A DNA stretch of 64,000 nucleotides from Candidatus Hydrogenedentota bacterium (GTDB lineage: Bacteria > Hydrogenedentota > Hydrogenedentia > Hydrogenedentales > JAJRTN01). Numbering within the stretch: the stretch's first letter is position 1; the number at the start of each line of letters is the position of its first letter. Under the pieces are notes generated by a model, which worked only from the letters and a program-made list of their open reading frames with translations, made no database searches and was not told the DNA's origin. Positions 17,631-27,299 of the stretch are shown here, one piece after another. Where the stretch lies: contig JAJRTN010000043.1 in assembly GCA_024278275.1 (NCBI GenBank), positions 1-64,000 on the forward strand. The letters are read 5' to 3'. Position numbers and translations under genes: made by a program.

Positions 17631-18962
17631 ATGGCGAATTCACTCACCGGCGCGCCGCCGGCCTTTCACGTAATGACCAAGCCCATTGGTCCGGTGTGCA
17701 ATCTCGATTGCACCTATTGCTTCTACCTGGAGAAGGAAAAACTCTACCCGGACCACGCGAACTGGCGTATGCCGGACGACGTGCTCGAACAGTACATCCG
17801 TCAGTACATCGCCTCGCAGAAGGTACCCGAAGTGACTTTCGCCTGGCAGGGCGGCGAGCCCACGCTCATGGGCGTGGACTTCTTCAAACGTATCGTCGCG
17901 CTCCAGCGGCAATACGCCGACGGCAAGGTCATCCACAACGCGCTCCAGACCAACGCCACCCTGTTGCGCGGAGAATGGGGGCCTTTCCTGGCGGAACACG
18001 GCTTTCTGGTCGGGGTCTCCATCGACGGTCCCGAGGAAATCCACAACCGGTACCGCGTGGACAAGGGCGGGCACGACACCTGGAAACGGGTCATGCGTGG
18101 TATCGAGCATCTGAAGGAAAACGGGGTTGACTTCAACACCCTGACCGTCGTGCAGCGCCATAATTCCCGGCATCCCCTGAAGGTATACCGCTTCCTGAAG
18201 GAGGTGGGCAGCGGTTTCATGCAGTTTATCCCCATTGTCGAACGCATGGACGAGGAAGCGGGTGAGAACGATCTTCAACTGGTGGCACCCGGGGCGGGCG
18301 AAATGGCCAAGGTTTCCGAGTGGTCCGTGCGGCCCCTCGATTACGGCAGGTTTCTCAGCGGTGTTTTCGATGAATGGGTGCGGAAGGACGTGGGCCGTTA
18401 TTTCGTGCAGATCTTCGACATCGCCCTCGAAGCCTGGCTGGGGTACAACCCGAGCCTGTGCGTCTTCCGCGAGACCTGCGGCGACGGCATGGCGCTGGAA
18501 CACAACGGCGACCTCTATTCCTGCGACCACTATGTCTACCCCGAGAACCGTCTCGGCAACATCATGGAAGAATCCATCGAGAAGCTGGCGGGTACCGAAC
18601 AGCAGCGCACCTTCGGCACGGACAAGCGCGATGCCCTGCCCAGGTACTGCCGGGACTGCGATGTGCGATTCGTCTGTCACGGCGAATGTCCCAAGCACCG
18701 CTTCCTGCGCACCCCCGAAGGCGAACCCGGCCTGAATTACCTCTGCGAAGGATACCGGAACTTCTTCCACCACATCGATCCCTACATGCGATTCATGGCG
18801 AATGAACTGCGTGCCCAACGCCCCCCGGCGAATGTAATGGAGTACATCCGCATGCGCGAGACCCCGGCCAACGCCCGGGGCAAGGGCCGCCCGGGGCCCA
18901 ACGCCCCCTGTCCCTGCGGCAGCGGGCGCAAGTACAAGAAGTGCTGCGGGCGCACGGCGTAG
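17631..18962 (+). CDS. Anaerobic sulfatase-maturase-type radical SAM/SPASM protein with SEC-C tail
   Basis: The 443-residue protein has the radical SAM triad Cys23, Cys27, Cys30 in PVCNLDCTYCFYLEK, characteristic of anSME enzymes that convert an active-site Cys or Ser of sulfatases to formylglycine. A SPASM-type cysteine-rich region (CVFRETCGDG, YSCDHYVYPEN, CRDCDVRFVCHGECP) binds auxiliary clusters. The C-terminus ends in a SEC-C zinc motif (PCPCGSGRKYKKCC). ATG 17631 has AGAGGTG upstream; longer readings start inside a repeat. No sulfatase with a C/S-x-P-x-R motif is in the window, so its client must lie elsewhere. Confidence 0.9.
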   Translation: MANSLTGAPPAFHVMTKPIGPVCNLDCTYCFYLEKEKLYPDHANWRMPDDVLEQYIRQYIASQKVPEVTFAWQGGEPTLMGVDFFKRIVALQRQYADGKVIHNALQTNATLLRGEWGPFLAEHGFLVGVSIDGPEEIHNRYRVDKGGHDTWKRVMRGIEHLKENGVDFNTLTVVQRHNSRHPLKVYRFLKEVGSGFMQFIPIVERMDEEAGENDLQLVAPGAGEMAKVSEWSVRPLDYGRFLSGVFDEWVRKDVGRYFVQIFDIALEAWLGYNPSLCVFRETCGDGMALEHNGDLYSCDHYVYPENRLGNIMEESIEKLAGTEQQRTFGTDKRDALPRYCRDCDVRFVCHGECPKHRFLRTPEGEPGLNYLCEGYRNFFHHIDPYMRFMANELRAQRPPANVMEYIRMRETPANARGKGRPGPNAPCPCGSGRKYKKCCGRTA

Positions 18963-19056
18963 TAGGAAGATGGCCCCGCAGTGGACACCGTAGAGCACCA
19001 TCCAGTCCACTGGGTCCACTATGGACATGCTCGTTGGAGCGAAGCGATCCTCCCCC

Positions 19057-20919
19057 CTACAGCGCCACGCCATCCTCTTCGGGGAAGAACATGGCCTGCA
19101 CGTAGACCTCCTGGAAATCGAGGTCCAGCGACAGATCGACATGCGCCGTGGCGCGCGCCTGGGCCGCCGCGTTTTCCCGGGCCTGGAGCGAACGGGCCGC
19201 CTGGCGTGCCCCGGCGAGGGACGTGTTCCCCACGAAGGCGAAACGGCGGGGCTCCAGCTTCTCCGGCAGCAGGCCGATGCGTTGCGCGTTGTGACAACGC
19301 ACGTAGTTGCCGAAACCGCCCGCCACGAGCAAACGATCCAAATCATCAATCTCGACGCCGGCCCGGCGCAGCATAATCACAATCCCGGCGCGAATGGCCG
19401 CGGTGGCCAGTTGCATTTCCCGAATGTCTTTCTGGTAGAGCACAACGGGATCACCCGAAGCGGTTTCCGCACCGTGAGCAATGATAAAACCGGGACCATC
19501 ATCGTCCCTGATCAATCGCTCCCGCAACGCCGGGGGGACTTCCGGCGGCGCGCTTTCGGCATCGAGCAACATGCCCTGGCCCAGGAGCAGTCCATGACGC
19601 AGCAACTCGGCCACCACGTCGATAAGCGCCGAGCCGCAGAGGCCGACCGGTGGCGCATCGCCGATGGTCTGGTAGACCACATCGTCGGTGAACGTTACCT
19701 GCTCGATGGCCCCGGTGGCGGCACGCATACCATGAGTAATGAGGGCCCCCTCGAAAGCCGGCCCCGCCGCGCAGGACGTGGCGATCATCTTCCCATGGGC
19801 AAAGATGACGATCTCGCCGTTGGTGCCGATGTCCACCAGCATGGTGGGACCGTGGGACGCGTCGAGCCGGGTGGAAAGCACCCCCGCCACGGTGTCACCC
19901 CCGACAAAGCCGCCGATAACGGGAAAAACATAGGCACGGCCATGGGGATGGATCCGAATGTCCAGGCCGGTTGCCTCGACGCGCAAGGCCTCGCCGCAGG
20001 CAGGCGTGAAAGGTGTCTGCCCCAGTGCCGCGGGGTCTAACTTCACGAGCAGGTGCTGCATCGTCGTGTTGCCCGCGAAGGCCACCTCGTATATCCGCTC
20101 GACCGGAATGCCCGCGTCGGCCGCGAGTTCGGCCAGCATGTCGTTCACGGCCTCCGCCACGTCCGCGTGGATCTCGGCCAGGTTTTCCTCCCCCGTGGTG
20201 GCGAAGAGGATGCGCGACAACACGTCGTCGCCGTGGGCCGTTTGGGGGTTCATGCGGGCCGTGGCGGCCACGTGTTTTCCCCGGTTCAGGTCGTAAAGCC
20301 GCCCCGCCAGGGTGGTGGTGCCGATATCGAAGGCCGCCACATGACACGTCGCCTCCGTGTCGCCTTCCTCGAAATCCAGCAGTTGCCCGTCGGCCATGAC
20401 CGCCGTACCCTTGAAGCTCTGTCCGCGCAAACGGGCCGGGAGACGGCGGAGTAAATCGAGGGGCACATGGACCGGACCCACGGCGCGGGCCAGGCGGTCG
20501 AGATCGGGGACGTCGTCTTCCAGCGTGGGCGCCGGCAACTCAACGTATTGCTTCCTTACGGGCGGATCCACCGGCGTGGACGCCGCCGATTCCATTTCGT
20601 TGAGGATCTGAAAGGCGCCACTGATCAACGAGGATGAAGGCACTTCAATCACGTCACTTTGGCGCGCCACCGTCCTGCACGCCAGGCGGGTGCCCGCCGC
20701 AATCTCCTCCGACGTAAGCAGCTTGCCCTCGGCTTCGGTCGGCGGGCCGGCATGGTGGACGAGGGTTACCTTGCACTTGCCACACGTGCCCTGACCGCCA
20801 CAGGGATAGTCCAGATCGACGCCTGCCGCGCGCGCCGCGTGGGAGACGGGCGTGCCCGTTTCAACCTCCACGGATCGGCCCATGGGCTGGAAGGTCAGGG
20901 TAATCATAGGGCTGCTCAT
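19057..20919 (-). CDS. RACo-like ASKHA protein with N-terminal 2Fe-2S domain
   Basis: The 620-residue protein begins with a plant-type ferredoxin domain, cluster ligands Cys40, Cys46, Cys49 and Cys81. A linker follows, then a large ASKHA ATPase domain of the DUF4445 kind (AAFDIGTTTLAGRLYDL near residue 190, VDIGTNGEIVIF near residue 365, GSALIDVVAELLRHG near 435). This architecture is that of reductive activators of corrinoid proteins (RACo), which use ATP to return Co(II) to Co(I). No corrinoid protein or methyltransferase is adjacent. It follows an aminotransferase gene by 34 bases. GAGGAA precedes the ATG. Confidence 0.87.
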   Translation of the reverse strand: MSSPMITLTFQPMGRSVEVETGTPVSHAARAAGVDLDYPCGGQGTCGKCKVTLVHHAGPPTEAEGKLLTSEEIAAGTRLACRTVARQSDVIEVPSSSLISGAFQILNEMESAASTPVDPPVRKQYVELPAPTLEDDVPDLDRLARAVGPVHVPLDLLRRLPARLRGQSFKGTAVMADGQLLDFEEGDTEATCHVAAFDIGTTTLAGRLYDLNRGKHVAATARMNPQTAHGDDVLSRILFATTGEENLAEIHADVAEAVNDMLAELAADAGIPVERIYEVAFAGNTTMQHLLVKLDPAALGQTPFTPACGEALRVEATGLDIRIHPHGRAYVFPVIGGFVGGDTVAGVLSTRLDASHGPTMLVDIGTNGEIVIFAHGKMIATSCAAGPAFEGALITHGMRAATGAIEQVTFTDDVVYQTIGDAPPVGLCGSALIDVVAELLRHGLLLGQGMLLDAESAPPEVPPALRERLIRDDDGPGFIIAHGAETASGDPVVLYQKDIREMQLATAAIRAGIVIMLRRAGVEIDDLDRLLVAGGFGNYVRCHNAQRIGLLPEKLEPRRFAFVGNTSLAGARQAARSLQARENAAAQARATAHVDLSLDLDFQEVYVQAMFFPEEDGVAL

Positions 20920-20953
20920 GGGGTTCCTCGGTCCGCCGCCGTGTCCGAAAGCG

Positions 20954-22060
20954 CTATCGGTTCGTGGCCAGCCGCTTCAACACCTCGATCCCCCGGCGCA
21001 GGGTTTCATCGGGCGCGGCGAAGGAAATTCGGAAATGGCTCTGCCGGTCGCTGAAAACACTGCCGGGGATAATCAACACGTTGTTCTCAATGGCCGTGCG
21101 CACGAAGGCGTCGCCATCGCCGCCCGGCGCCTTGGGAAAAATGTAGAACGCGCCGCCAGGCCTGGTCACCTCGAAGGCGTCCTTGAGCCCGTCATACACC
21201 AGGTCCCGCTTCGCGCGGTAGGCCTCCACCTTCGCGGTCATGTCCGCCCGGAGCGCCGTGACGGCCGCCTTCTGCGCGAAAGAGGGCGCACACACAAAGG
21301 TATACTGCTGCAAGGTGTTCATGGCCTGGATCACGTCGTCCGGTCCCGCGGCAAACCCCACGCGCCAACCCGTCATGGCCGCGTTCTTCGAGAAGCCGTT
21401 GAGCAGGATCACCTGGTCGTACATACCCACCAGGGTCGCCGGGGCTTCATCATACTGGAGCGATTCGTAGATCTCGTCGGTCAGCACCAGCAGACCATGC
21501 TTCCGGGCCACGGCCGCCAGGCCCGCCAACTCATCTTTGCCCAGGGTGACGCCGGTAGGATTGGACGGAGCGTTGATGATGAGCAGTTTGCTTCGGTCCG
21601 TCACCGCCGCTTCCACCGCCTCGGGGGTGAGCTTGAAGTCCGGGTAGGTGTTGATCGCCACCGGTCTGCCGCCAAGCAGCGACACCAGGTGCTTGTACAT
21701 CACGAAATAGGGATCGGCGAAAAGCACTTCATCACCGGGATTCACCGTGGCCAGGAGCGCCAGGAAAAGCCCGCCCGAAACCCCCGAGGTTATCATGACA
21801 TTTGGGGGCGTTACGCCGAACTTGTCGGAATAGTATTGCGCGGAAGCCTCGCGAAGTTCTTCAATTCCCCACGTCTGGGTGTAGGAATTAAAACCATCGC
21901 GAATCGCGCCGACGGCGGTCTCCTTAACCAGGTCTTCCACATCATAATCGGGCTGGCCGATGCTGAGGTTGATGGGGTCGGTCATCTTCGCGGCGAGGGC
22001 AAAGACCTTTCGGATACCACTGGCGTCGATATGGCGCATGCGTTCGGCCAGAAAACTCAT
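20954..22060 (-). CDS. Class I/II pyridoxal-phosphate aminotransferase
   Basis: The 368-residue protein is an aspartate-aminotransferase-fold enzyme. NAPSNPTG (residues 163-170), DEIYESL (195-201), the Schiff-base Lys225 in NGFSKNAAMTGWRVG, and the C-terminal FRISFA with substrate-binding Arg are all present. It is closest in feel to group I aspartate/alanine-type aminotransferases, but the amino acid cannot be named. It precedes the RACo-like gene on the same strand. Confidence 0.9.
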   Translation of the reverse strand: MSFLAERMRHIDASGIRKVFALAAKMTDPINLSIGQPDYDVEDLVKETAVGAIRDGFNSYTQTWGIEELREASAQYYSDKFGVTPPNVMITSGVSGGLFLALLATVNPGDEVLFADPYFVMYKHLVSLLGGRPVAINTYPDFKLTPEAVEAAVTDRSKLLIINAPSNPTGVTLGKDELAGLAAVARKHGLLVLTDEIYESLQYDEAPATLVGMYDQVILLNGFSKNAAMTGWRVGFAAGPDDVIQAMNTLQQYTFVCAPSFAQKAAVTALRADMTAKVEAYRAKRDLVYDGLKDAFEVTRPGGAFYIFPKAPGGDGDAFVRTAIENNVLIIPGSVFSDRQSHFRISFAAPDETLRRGIEVLKRLATNR

Positions 22061-22144
22061 GGATCCTCCCGGGCGTCAAGGGAGAGAGCGTCCCGGAACC
22101 AGTCCGTCCGGACACGCTCTCCCCCAAGTCCAAACCTTCTTGTC

Positions 22145-22945
22145 TTACCGTCCGCCGCACGCTTTCATACAGGCGTTCAGGTAGCCCCGGCTCTCCGCGG
22201 CGATGACGGCCACGCGGGGAAGCTCCAGTCCGGCGGCACCGATGACCTCGAGGTTCACGGGGCCGTCGTAACCGGCTTCCACGAGGACCTTGCAGTAGGC
22301 GGCTAGATCAATATCGCCACGGCCACAGGCCTGCAGGGGCGCCTCGCCCGGAGAGGGGCCGGGACCGACGCAGTCACGAATGTGTACATGTTTCATTCGC
22401 GAGACCACCTGTCTCAAGGCCTCCGCCGGGTTCTCCCCGGCCCGATGAATGTGACTGGGATCCATGTCGATGCCGAAGGCGGGTGAATCGATCTCCGCCA
22501 TGGCACGCAGGGTGGTGGGGGTATTGTAGATGGCACTGTTCACATGGGCCTTTACGCAGAGGCTTACGCCGAAGGGCTCCGCTTTTTCAGCCATCTTCGC
22601 CAGCATGGCGATGCTCGCCTGGATATCTTCCTCCACATCCGACTTTCCGCCGGGACCAACGTTGACCACGGGGATCCCGATCTCCGCGCCCGCCTCAAAG
22701 GCCCGCATCAGGCGCTCCTCGTCAAGGGCGCCCTCTTCCATGGCCGTGAGCGGCAGTTGGAGATCCTCCACAAGGGCCTTGATATCCCCTTTCTGGGACT
22801 GCCAGTTGTCCAGGTCCAAATGCTCGCACATGCCCTTGAGGGCCGAGATTTCCGCCGCGTCGTAGCCCGACGCCTTAATAAGCTCCATGGCCGTCCGCAA
22901 ATCGTGACCGGCAAAGAGTACCGTGTTTACGCCGAGTTTAATCAT
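22145..22945 (-). CDS. Sugar phosphate isomerase/epimerase family TIM barrel
   Basis: The 266-residue protein matches the xylose-isomerase-like TIM-barrel family: KLGVNTVLF start, GYDAAEIS, VNVGPGG, a metal-binding region GIDMDPSHIHRAGENP, HVHIRDC and the closing NLEVIGA. Such enzymes isomerise or epimerise free or oxidised sugars using a divalent metal. It begins 25 bases after the Gfo/Idh oxidoreductase and is almost certainly co-transcribed with it. Together they suggest sugar or inositol-type catabolism, although the substrate is not visible. An inverted repeat of GAGAGCGT at about 22084-22119 follows the gene. Confidence 0.88.
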   Translation of the reverse strand: MIKLGVNTVLFAGHDLRTAMELIKASGYDAAEISALKGMCEHLDLDNWQSQKGDIKALVEDLQLPLTAMEEGALDEERLMRAFEAGAEIGIPVVNVGPGGKSDVEEDIQASIAMLAKMAEKAEPFGVSLCVKAHVNSAIYNTPTTLRAMAEIDSPAFGIDMDPSHIHRAGENPAEALRQVVSRMKHVHIRDCVGPGPSPGEAPLQACGRGDIDLAAYCKVLVEAGYDGPVNLEVIGAAGLELPRVAVIAAESRGYLNACMKACGGR

Positions 22946-22970
22946 GGATATTCCTTCCTCGCACCGCCGT

Positions 22971-23978
22971 CTAGCGAACGGTCACGATAGCGTTCGTTTC
23001 AAAAGAGGTAATGCACGCCTCGATAATCTTCTGCGCCTTCAACGCTTCCTCGCCGGAGCCGTCCACTTCCGACGGCTTGACCTTCTTTTTATTCTGTTCG
23101 AGCCAGGCGTGAATGCGGGAAGCAAAGGTCTCGCCGAAACCCGTCATGCCACCCAAGTGGTGGTAGTGCTCGGTTTGCGAGTCCGCACGGTTGTAGAAGG
23201 TCAGTTCCTCGCAGGCCTCGTCAATCACGACCCGGCCCTTACTGCCCACCACCTCGCACCGTTCGAGACCGTAGCTGCCGCCCGCGTCGTAGCTTCCCGT
23301 CAGGTGCCCCAGAATGCCGTTCTTGAACAGCACGTTGGCCTGCATGTTCGACCAGCACCTGCGCTTCTTGCCCTCCATGGTCTCGCCACGGCGGAACCAG
23401 GCCTGCACGGCCTTCACATCACCGCCGAAATAGCGCATCACATCGAAAGAGTGCGGGTGAAGCGCGCGAACGTGGAAATGGGGGGAGGACTCGTTGGGGT
23501 TGGGAATCCACATACGCATGTTGATGATGTTAAGCGAACCCAAACGGCCCTCGTTGATCCATTCCTTGGCACGCACGGCGGCGGGCGTGAAACGGTGGTT
23601 GAGGTCGATGGCGTAACGCACGTTCTTCCTCTTGGCCAGGGCGACCATCTTCTTCGCCTCGTCAAGATTGTTTGAAATGGGCTTTTCGCCCAGGGTGGGG
23701 ATGCCCGCGTTGAGGAGTTCCATGGTGGGCGTAAAATGATCCCCCCCGTTTTCCTTTCCCGCCGTACACATGCTCGCGCAATCGATCTTGATGCCCGATG
23801 CCAACAGATCCTTCACCGAATAGAAGGCGGGCACCCCGTAAGCCTCCGCCGCGGCGTCGGCGCGTTCCTTGATAATGTCGCATACCGCGACAATTTCCGA
23901 CAGATCGTCGTTTACGTAGGCACGGGCATGGGTGTTCCCAATACCGCCCATTCCCACAATAGCAACCTTCAGAGCCAT
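22971..23978 (-). CDS. Gfo/Idh/MocA family oxidoreductase
   Basis: The 335-residue protein has an N-terminal Rossmann domain (VAIVGMGGIGNTHARAY) and the family signature GEKPISNNLDEAKKMV with the catalytic EKP lysine. The C-terminal alpha/beta domain contains DLNHRFTPAA and HPHSFDVMRYF. It should oxidise or reduce a sugar or cyclitol with NAD(P)H. The ATG at 23978 has GGAGAA five bases upstream; a longer reading adds 19 unlikely residues. It heads the unit continuing with the isomerase. Confidence 0.92.
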   Translation of the reverse strand: MALKVAIVGMGGIGNTHARAYVNDDLSEIVAVCDIIKERADAAAEAYGVPAFYSVKDLLASGIKIDCASMCTAGKENGGDHFTPTMELLNAGIPTLGEKPISNNLDEAKKMVALAKRKNVRYAIDLNHRFTPAAVRAKEWINEGRLGSLNIINMRMWIPNPNESSPHFHVRALHPHSFDVMRYFGGDVKAVQAWFRRGETMEGKKRRCWSNMQANVLFKNGILGHLTGSYDAGGSYGLERCEVVGSKGRVVIDEACEELTFYNRADSQTEHYHHLGGMTGFGETFASRIHAWLEQNKKKVKPSEVDGSGEEALKAQKIIEACITSFETNAIVTVR

Positions 23979-24075
23979 GATGTTCTCCCATCCGCATTGG
24001 TTTGGTGTTTCGGGCCAAACGGAGAATTCAACCACGTTTGCGTGGTAATTGCAAATCTTTACCGGATTTTCCAGG

Positions 24076-24125
24076 TGTCAAGACTCTTTAGAAATGTCAC
24101 ATGTCTTGACTCATTAGAAATGTCA
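24076..24125. repeat. Two tandem 24-base repeats upstream of the Gfo/Idh gene
   Basis: TGTCAAGACTCTTTAGAAATGTCA at 24076-24099 recurs at 24102-24125 with three changes, offset 26 bases. They lie about 100 bases upstream of the leftward oxidoreductase start and about 200 bases before the rightward kinase, in a 340-base gap with no gene. The unit also contains TTGACA when read leftward. Operator sites or the residue of an insertion-sequence end are both possible. CGGATTTTCCAGG is repeated at about 24063 and 24200. Confidence 0.6.
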
Positions 24126-24318
24126 TATACCTCGGTCCATGGGAATGTGCTGAGGGAGTTTTCCAAGGCCTGTGGTCAGGTTGGTAAAAACGCGTTATTA
24201 GCGGATTTTCCAGGGTGCCACCCCGATCCGGGGTCTGCTATAGTTAACCTTATTCCCGGTGCGGGACCATCCGTGACGATGCGTGGAAGCCGTTGGCCGG
24301 GAAATACAAGGTGGGCAT

Positions 24319-25374
24319 ATGAAAAACGAAACGGTTCATCCCTATTTGGCATCCTGGTTTGCGCGCCATCCGGAACAAATGCCCCTTGGTCTCATGGCCG
24401 TTGACACAACGGGCCGAATCCTGGAGGCCACGCCCCGGGCCGCCGAAATGTGCGGAATGACGAAGGAGGATTTAACGGGCGCTTCATTGGACGACACCCC
24501 GATCCCCCTGGATGTGGAAGCGTTGCGGACACCGGGAAACACGATATGTTTCACCCTTCAACGCATGGACGGTGAGTTTGATCTGCGCTGTACCTGTACA
24601 GGCACGACTTCAAACGAAACGGGCAATACCGCGGCCATCGTCATTCTTGAGGAAACCCCCGGCGCCTCGGCGGCGGACAGCGTCCGAATACAACTGGAGA
24701 AGCTCGCATCCATCGATAACCTGGTGGCCGGCGTCGCCCATGAATTAAACAATCCCCTTACCGCCGTGCTTGGCTACGCCCAACTGCTCCTACACAAAAC
24801 CCAAGACGAAACAACGCGCAAACGCCTCGTGGCCATCGCGGAAGAATCGCAACGCTGTCATCGCATCGTGCAGAACCTGCTCACTTTCGCCGACCGCAAC
24901 AAAGGGGAGAAAGTGATGACGGACGTGAATCGTTTGCTGGCCGACACCATGGCCCTGTGCCGTTACCAGATGCAGGTTGATCATATTGAGGTCCGTCTTG
25001 ACCTCGCCGATGCGCCCGCCATGGTGCTGGCCGACCTGGATGAACTGCGACGGGTCTTCCTGAACCTTATGAGCAACGCGCACCACGCCCTGACGAAGAC
25101 GAAAAGCGATGATCGCAGGCTGGAGGTTTCCACGACGGTGAAAGGGGATAGCTTATACATCACCTTCCTGGACACGGGCGCAGGGGTTCCGCGGGAGATA
25201 CGACATCGCATTTTCGACCCCTTCTTTACGACACGCCCCCTGGGTGAGGGCATGGGACTGGGGCTCAGCGTGGCTTTTGGCATCATACAGGACCACGGCG
25301 GACGTATCTGGCTCGACCCGTCTGAAAACGCCGGGGGGGCCGCGTTCCAATTGGAGCTTCCCCTGGCAACCTGA
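24319..25374 (+). CDS. Orphan PAS-domain sensor histidine kinase
   Basis: The 351-residue soluble protein has a short PAS-like domain (residues about 20-112). A HisKA region follows with His141 in GVAHELNNPLTAVLGYAQLL, then a complete ATPase lid: N box LMSNAHHALTKTK, G1 DTGAGVP, F box FDPFFTTRP, G2 GMGLGLS. No TM segment or response regulator is nearby, so its partner is elsewhere. ATG 24319 has AAGGTGGG five bases upstream. Confidence 0.9.
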   Translation: MKNETVHPYLASWFARHPEQMPLGLMAVDTTGRILEATPRAAEMCGMTKEDLTGASLDDTPIPLDVEALRTPGNTICFTLQRMDGEFDLRCTCTGTTSNETGNTAAIVILEETPGASAADSVRIQLEKLASIDNLVAGVAHELNNPLTAVLGYAQLLLHKTQDETTRKRLVAIAEESQRCHRIVQNLLTFADRNKGEKVMTDVNRLLADTMALCRYQMQVDHIEVRLDLADAPAMVLADLDELRRVFLNLMSNAHHALTKTKSDDRRLEVSTTVKGDSLYITFLDTGAGVPREIRHRIFDPFFTTRPLGEGMGLGLSVAFGIIQDHGGRIWLDPSENAGGAAFQLELPLAT

Positions 25375-25459
25375 AAACACCCCGAGGAAAGCGCGGCGGC
25401 CGGGAACGGGAGGGGCATGCTCCCGCATGACCGTTGACCCCCTTGTCCCGCGCCTTCGC

Positions 25460-26578
25460 CTACCTGCGCCTGCCGGTTCCGCCCAAAAATCGACGAATCG
25501 ACCCCGCCACCGTCACGATGTGTGCCATGGGCATCTCGGGGTAGAGCGGCAGTGAGATAACCTCCTTACAGGCTCGTTCCGCCACGGGGAAATCCCCCGC
25601 TTTGTAACCCAGGTCGCGAAAGGCCGGCTGCAAATGCGCCGCCACGGGGTAGTGGATCAAGGCACCGATACCGTCATTCGCCAGGTGTTCCAGCAGCGCG
25701 TCGCGGCGGTCCGTGCGAACAACATAGAGATGATGGTTTACCGTGGCCCAGTCCGCCGTCTCGGGGAGACGGAGCGGCAGTCCCGCCAGGGCCTCGCCGT
25801 AGGCCGCCGCTCGTTCCGCGCGCGCCCCGTTCCATGTGTCCAGGTATTTCAGCTTCACCCGCAGGATGGCCGCCTGTAGTTCGTCCAGGCGGCTGTTGCA
25901 ACCCTTGATCACGTGGATGTAACGCTCGGACTGGCCGTAGTTTCGCAATTGGCCCAGCCGTTCCGCCAGGCCGGCCTCCCCCACCGTCACCGCGCCGCCA
26001 TCGCCGTAGGCGCCGAGGTTCTTGCTGGGGTAAAAGCTGAACGCGCCCGCGTCGCCCAAAGTGCCGCAGGCGCGTCCGCGATAGGCCGAGCCATGGGCCT
26101 GGGCGCAGTCCTCGATCACTGAAATCCGGTGCGCCCCGGCGATCTCGCGAATGGGATCCATGTCGCAGGGATGCCCATAAAGATGCACCGGAAGAATCGC
26201 TTTCGTTCGTTCCGTGACGGCTTCCGCCAGGGCGGCGGGGTCCAGCGTCAGGGTGGCCTCGTCCACGTCGGCGAAACGGGGCACGGCCCCCGTCGCCGTA
26301 ATGGCGCAGACCGTGGGCACGCAGGTGTTGGCCGCGGTGACTACCTCGTCGCCCGGCCTCACGCCCACCGCCAGGAGGGCCAGGTGCAAGGCTTCCGTGC
26401 CCGACCCCACGCCCACGCAATGGGCCGCGCCGAGATAGGCGGCAAAGGCTTTTTCGAAGGCACGGTCCTCTTCCCCCAGCACGTACCAGCCCCGGGCGAA
26501 GACACGGTCCATGGCTTCGCGGACCTCGCCTTCGATGGCGGCGAATTGGGTTGAAAGCTCACCAAAGGGTATCCGCAT
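25460..26578 (-). CDS. DegT/DnrJ/EryC1/StrS family sugar aminotransferase
   Basis: The 372-residue PLP enzyme transfers an amino group to a nucleotide-linked keto sugar. [11 protein letters not shown] (59-69), [10 protein letters not shown] (155-164), Lys186 in [14 protein letters not shown] and YGQSERY are family hallmarks. It is the last gene of a leftward three-gene set after a membrane GT-C and a GT2 enzyme, which suggests synthesis of an amino-sugar-bearing glycan. Confidence 0.93.
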   Translation of the reverse strand: MRIPFGELSTQFAAIEGEVREAMDRVFARGWYVLGEEDRAFEKAFAAYLGAAHCVGVGSGTEALHLALLAVGVRPGDEVVTAANTCVPTVCAITATGAVPRFADVDEATLTLDPAALAEAVTERTKAILPVHLYGHPCDMDPIREIAGAHRISVIEDCAQAHGSAYRGRACGTLGDAGAFSFYPSKNLGAYGDGGAVTVGEAGLAERLGQLRNYGQSERYIHVIKGCNSRLDELQAAILRVKLKYLDTWNGARAERAAAYGEALAGLPLRLPETADWATVNHHLYVVRTDRRDALLEHLANDGIGALIHYPVAAHLQPAFRDLGYKAGDFPVAERACKEVISLPLYPEMPMAHIVTVAGSIRRFLGGTGRRR

Positions 26579-26588
26579 GACGCTCCCT

Positions 26589-27299
26589 TCAGTCCGTCCG
26601 CCGGAGCAGCACCAGGCGGAACCACAGGCCGGTGAGCTGGCGCGCCACGCGGAAAATGCGCGGAAAATTGAAGAACTCGCTCTTACCGTGGTGGCGCTCG
26701 TAGTGATGCACGGGCACTTCGACCACGCGAAACCCGGCCCGCTGGATCTTCGTCATCATCTCCGCGCAAATCACCCCGCTGTCACTGGAAAGGTGTACCG
26801 TGTCAAACACGGCGCGGCGGATGAGGCGGAAGTCACAGTCCACGTCGCGAAGTTTCAACCCGAAGGCCAGCTTCACGATCCAATGATAGATCCGGCCAAT
26901 AACCTTCCGGTGAAGGGGGTCGCCACGGGCAATTTTGTAGCCCTGCACCACGTCCACCCCCGGGCCCGCCTGCTCCAGCAGCACGGCCAGCTCGCGCACA
27001 TCGTACTGCGCGTCACCGTCGGTGTAAAAGATCCATTCCCGCGTGGCCGCGGCGAAGCCGCTTCTCAACGCACCGCCGTAGCCCCGGTTGGTCTCATGGC
27101 GCAGCACGCGGACTTGCGGACAGTTCTTCTCGATGATGTCCAGCAGCGCATGGGTGTGGTCTCCGCTGCCATCATCCACCAGGGTCACGTCATAATCCAG
27201 CCCCAAACGCTCCGCCGTCTCAATGGTGAACATCACCATGCTGCCCATGGTGCCCCAGTCGTTGTAGCAGGGATAAAAAATGGAGACGGAAGTACTCAT
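26589..27299 (-). CDS. GT2 glycosyltransferase, DPM1-like
   Basis: The 236-residue GT-A enzyme has [21 protein letters not shown] and the metal-binding [13 protein letters not shown] (D-x-D region). It has no C-terminal membrane helices, unlike the longer enzyme at 7274. It probably makes a polyprenyl-phosphate sugar for the neighbouring GT-C protein. Its ATG overlaps the TGA of that gene (ATGA, 27296-27299), showing translational coupling. DegT starts 10 bases downstream. Confidence 0.92.
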   Translation of the reverse strand: MSTSVSIFYPCYNDWGTMGSMVMFTIETAERLGLDYDVTLVDDGSGDHTHALLDIIEKNCPQVRVLRHETNRGYGGALRSGFAAATREWIFYTDGDAQYDVRELAVLLEQAGPGVDVVQGYKIARGDPLHRKVIGRIYHWIVKLAFGLKLRDVDCDFRLIRRAVFDTVHLSSDSGVICAEMMTKIQRAGFRVVEVPVHHYERHHGKSEFFNFPRIFRVARQLTGLWFRLVLLRRTD

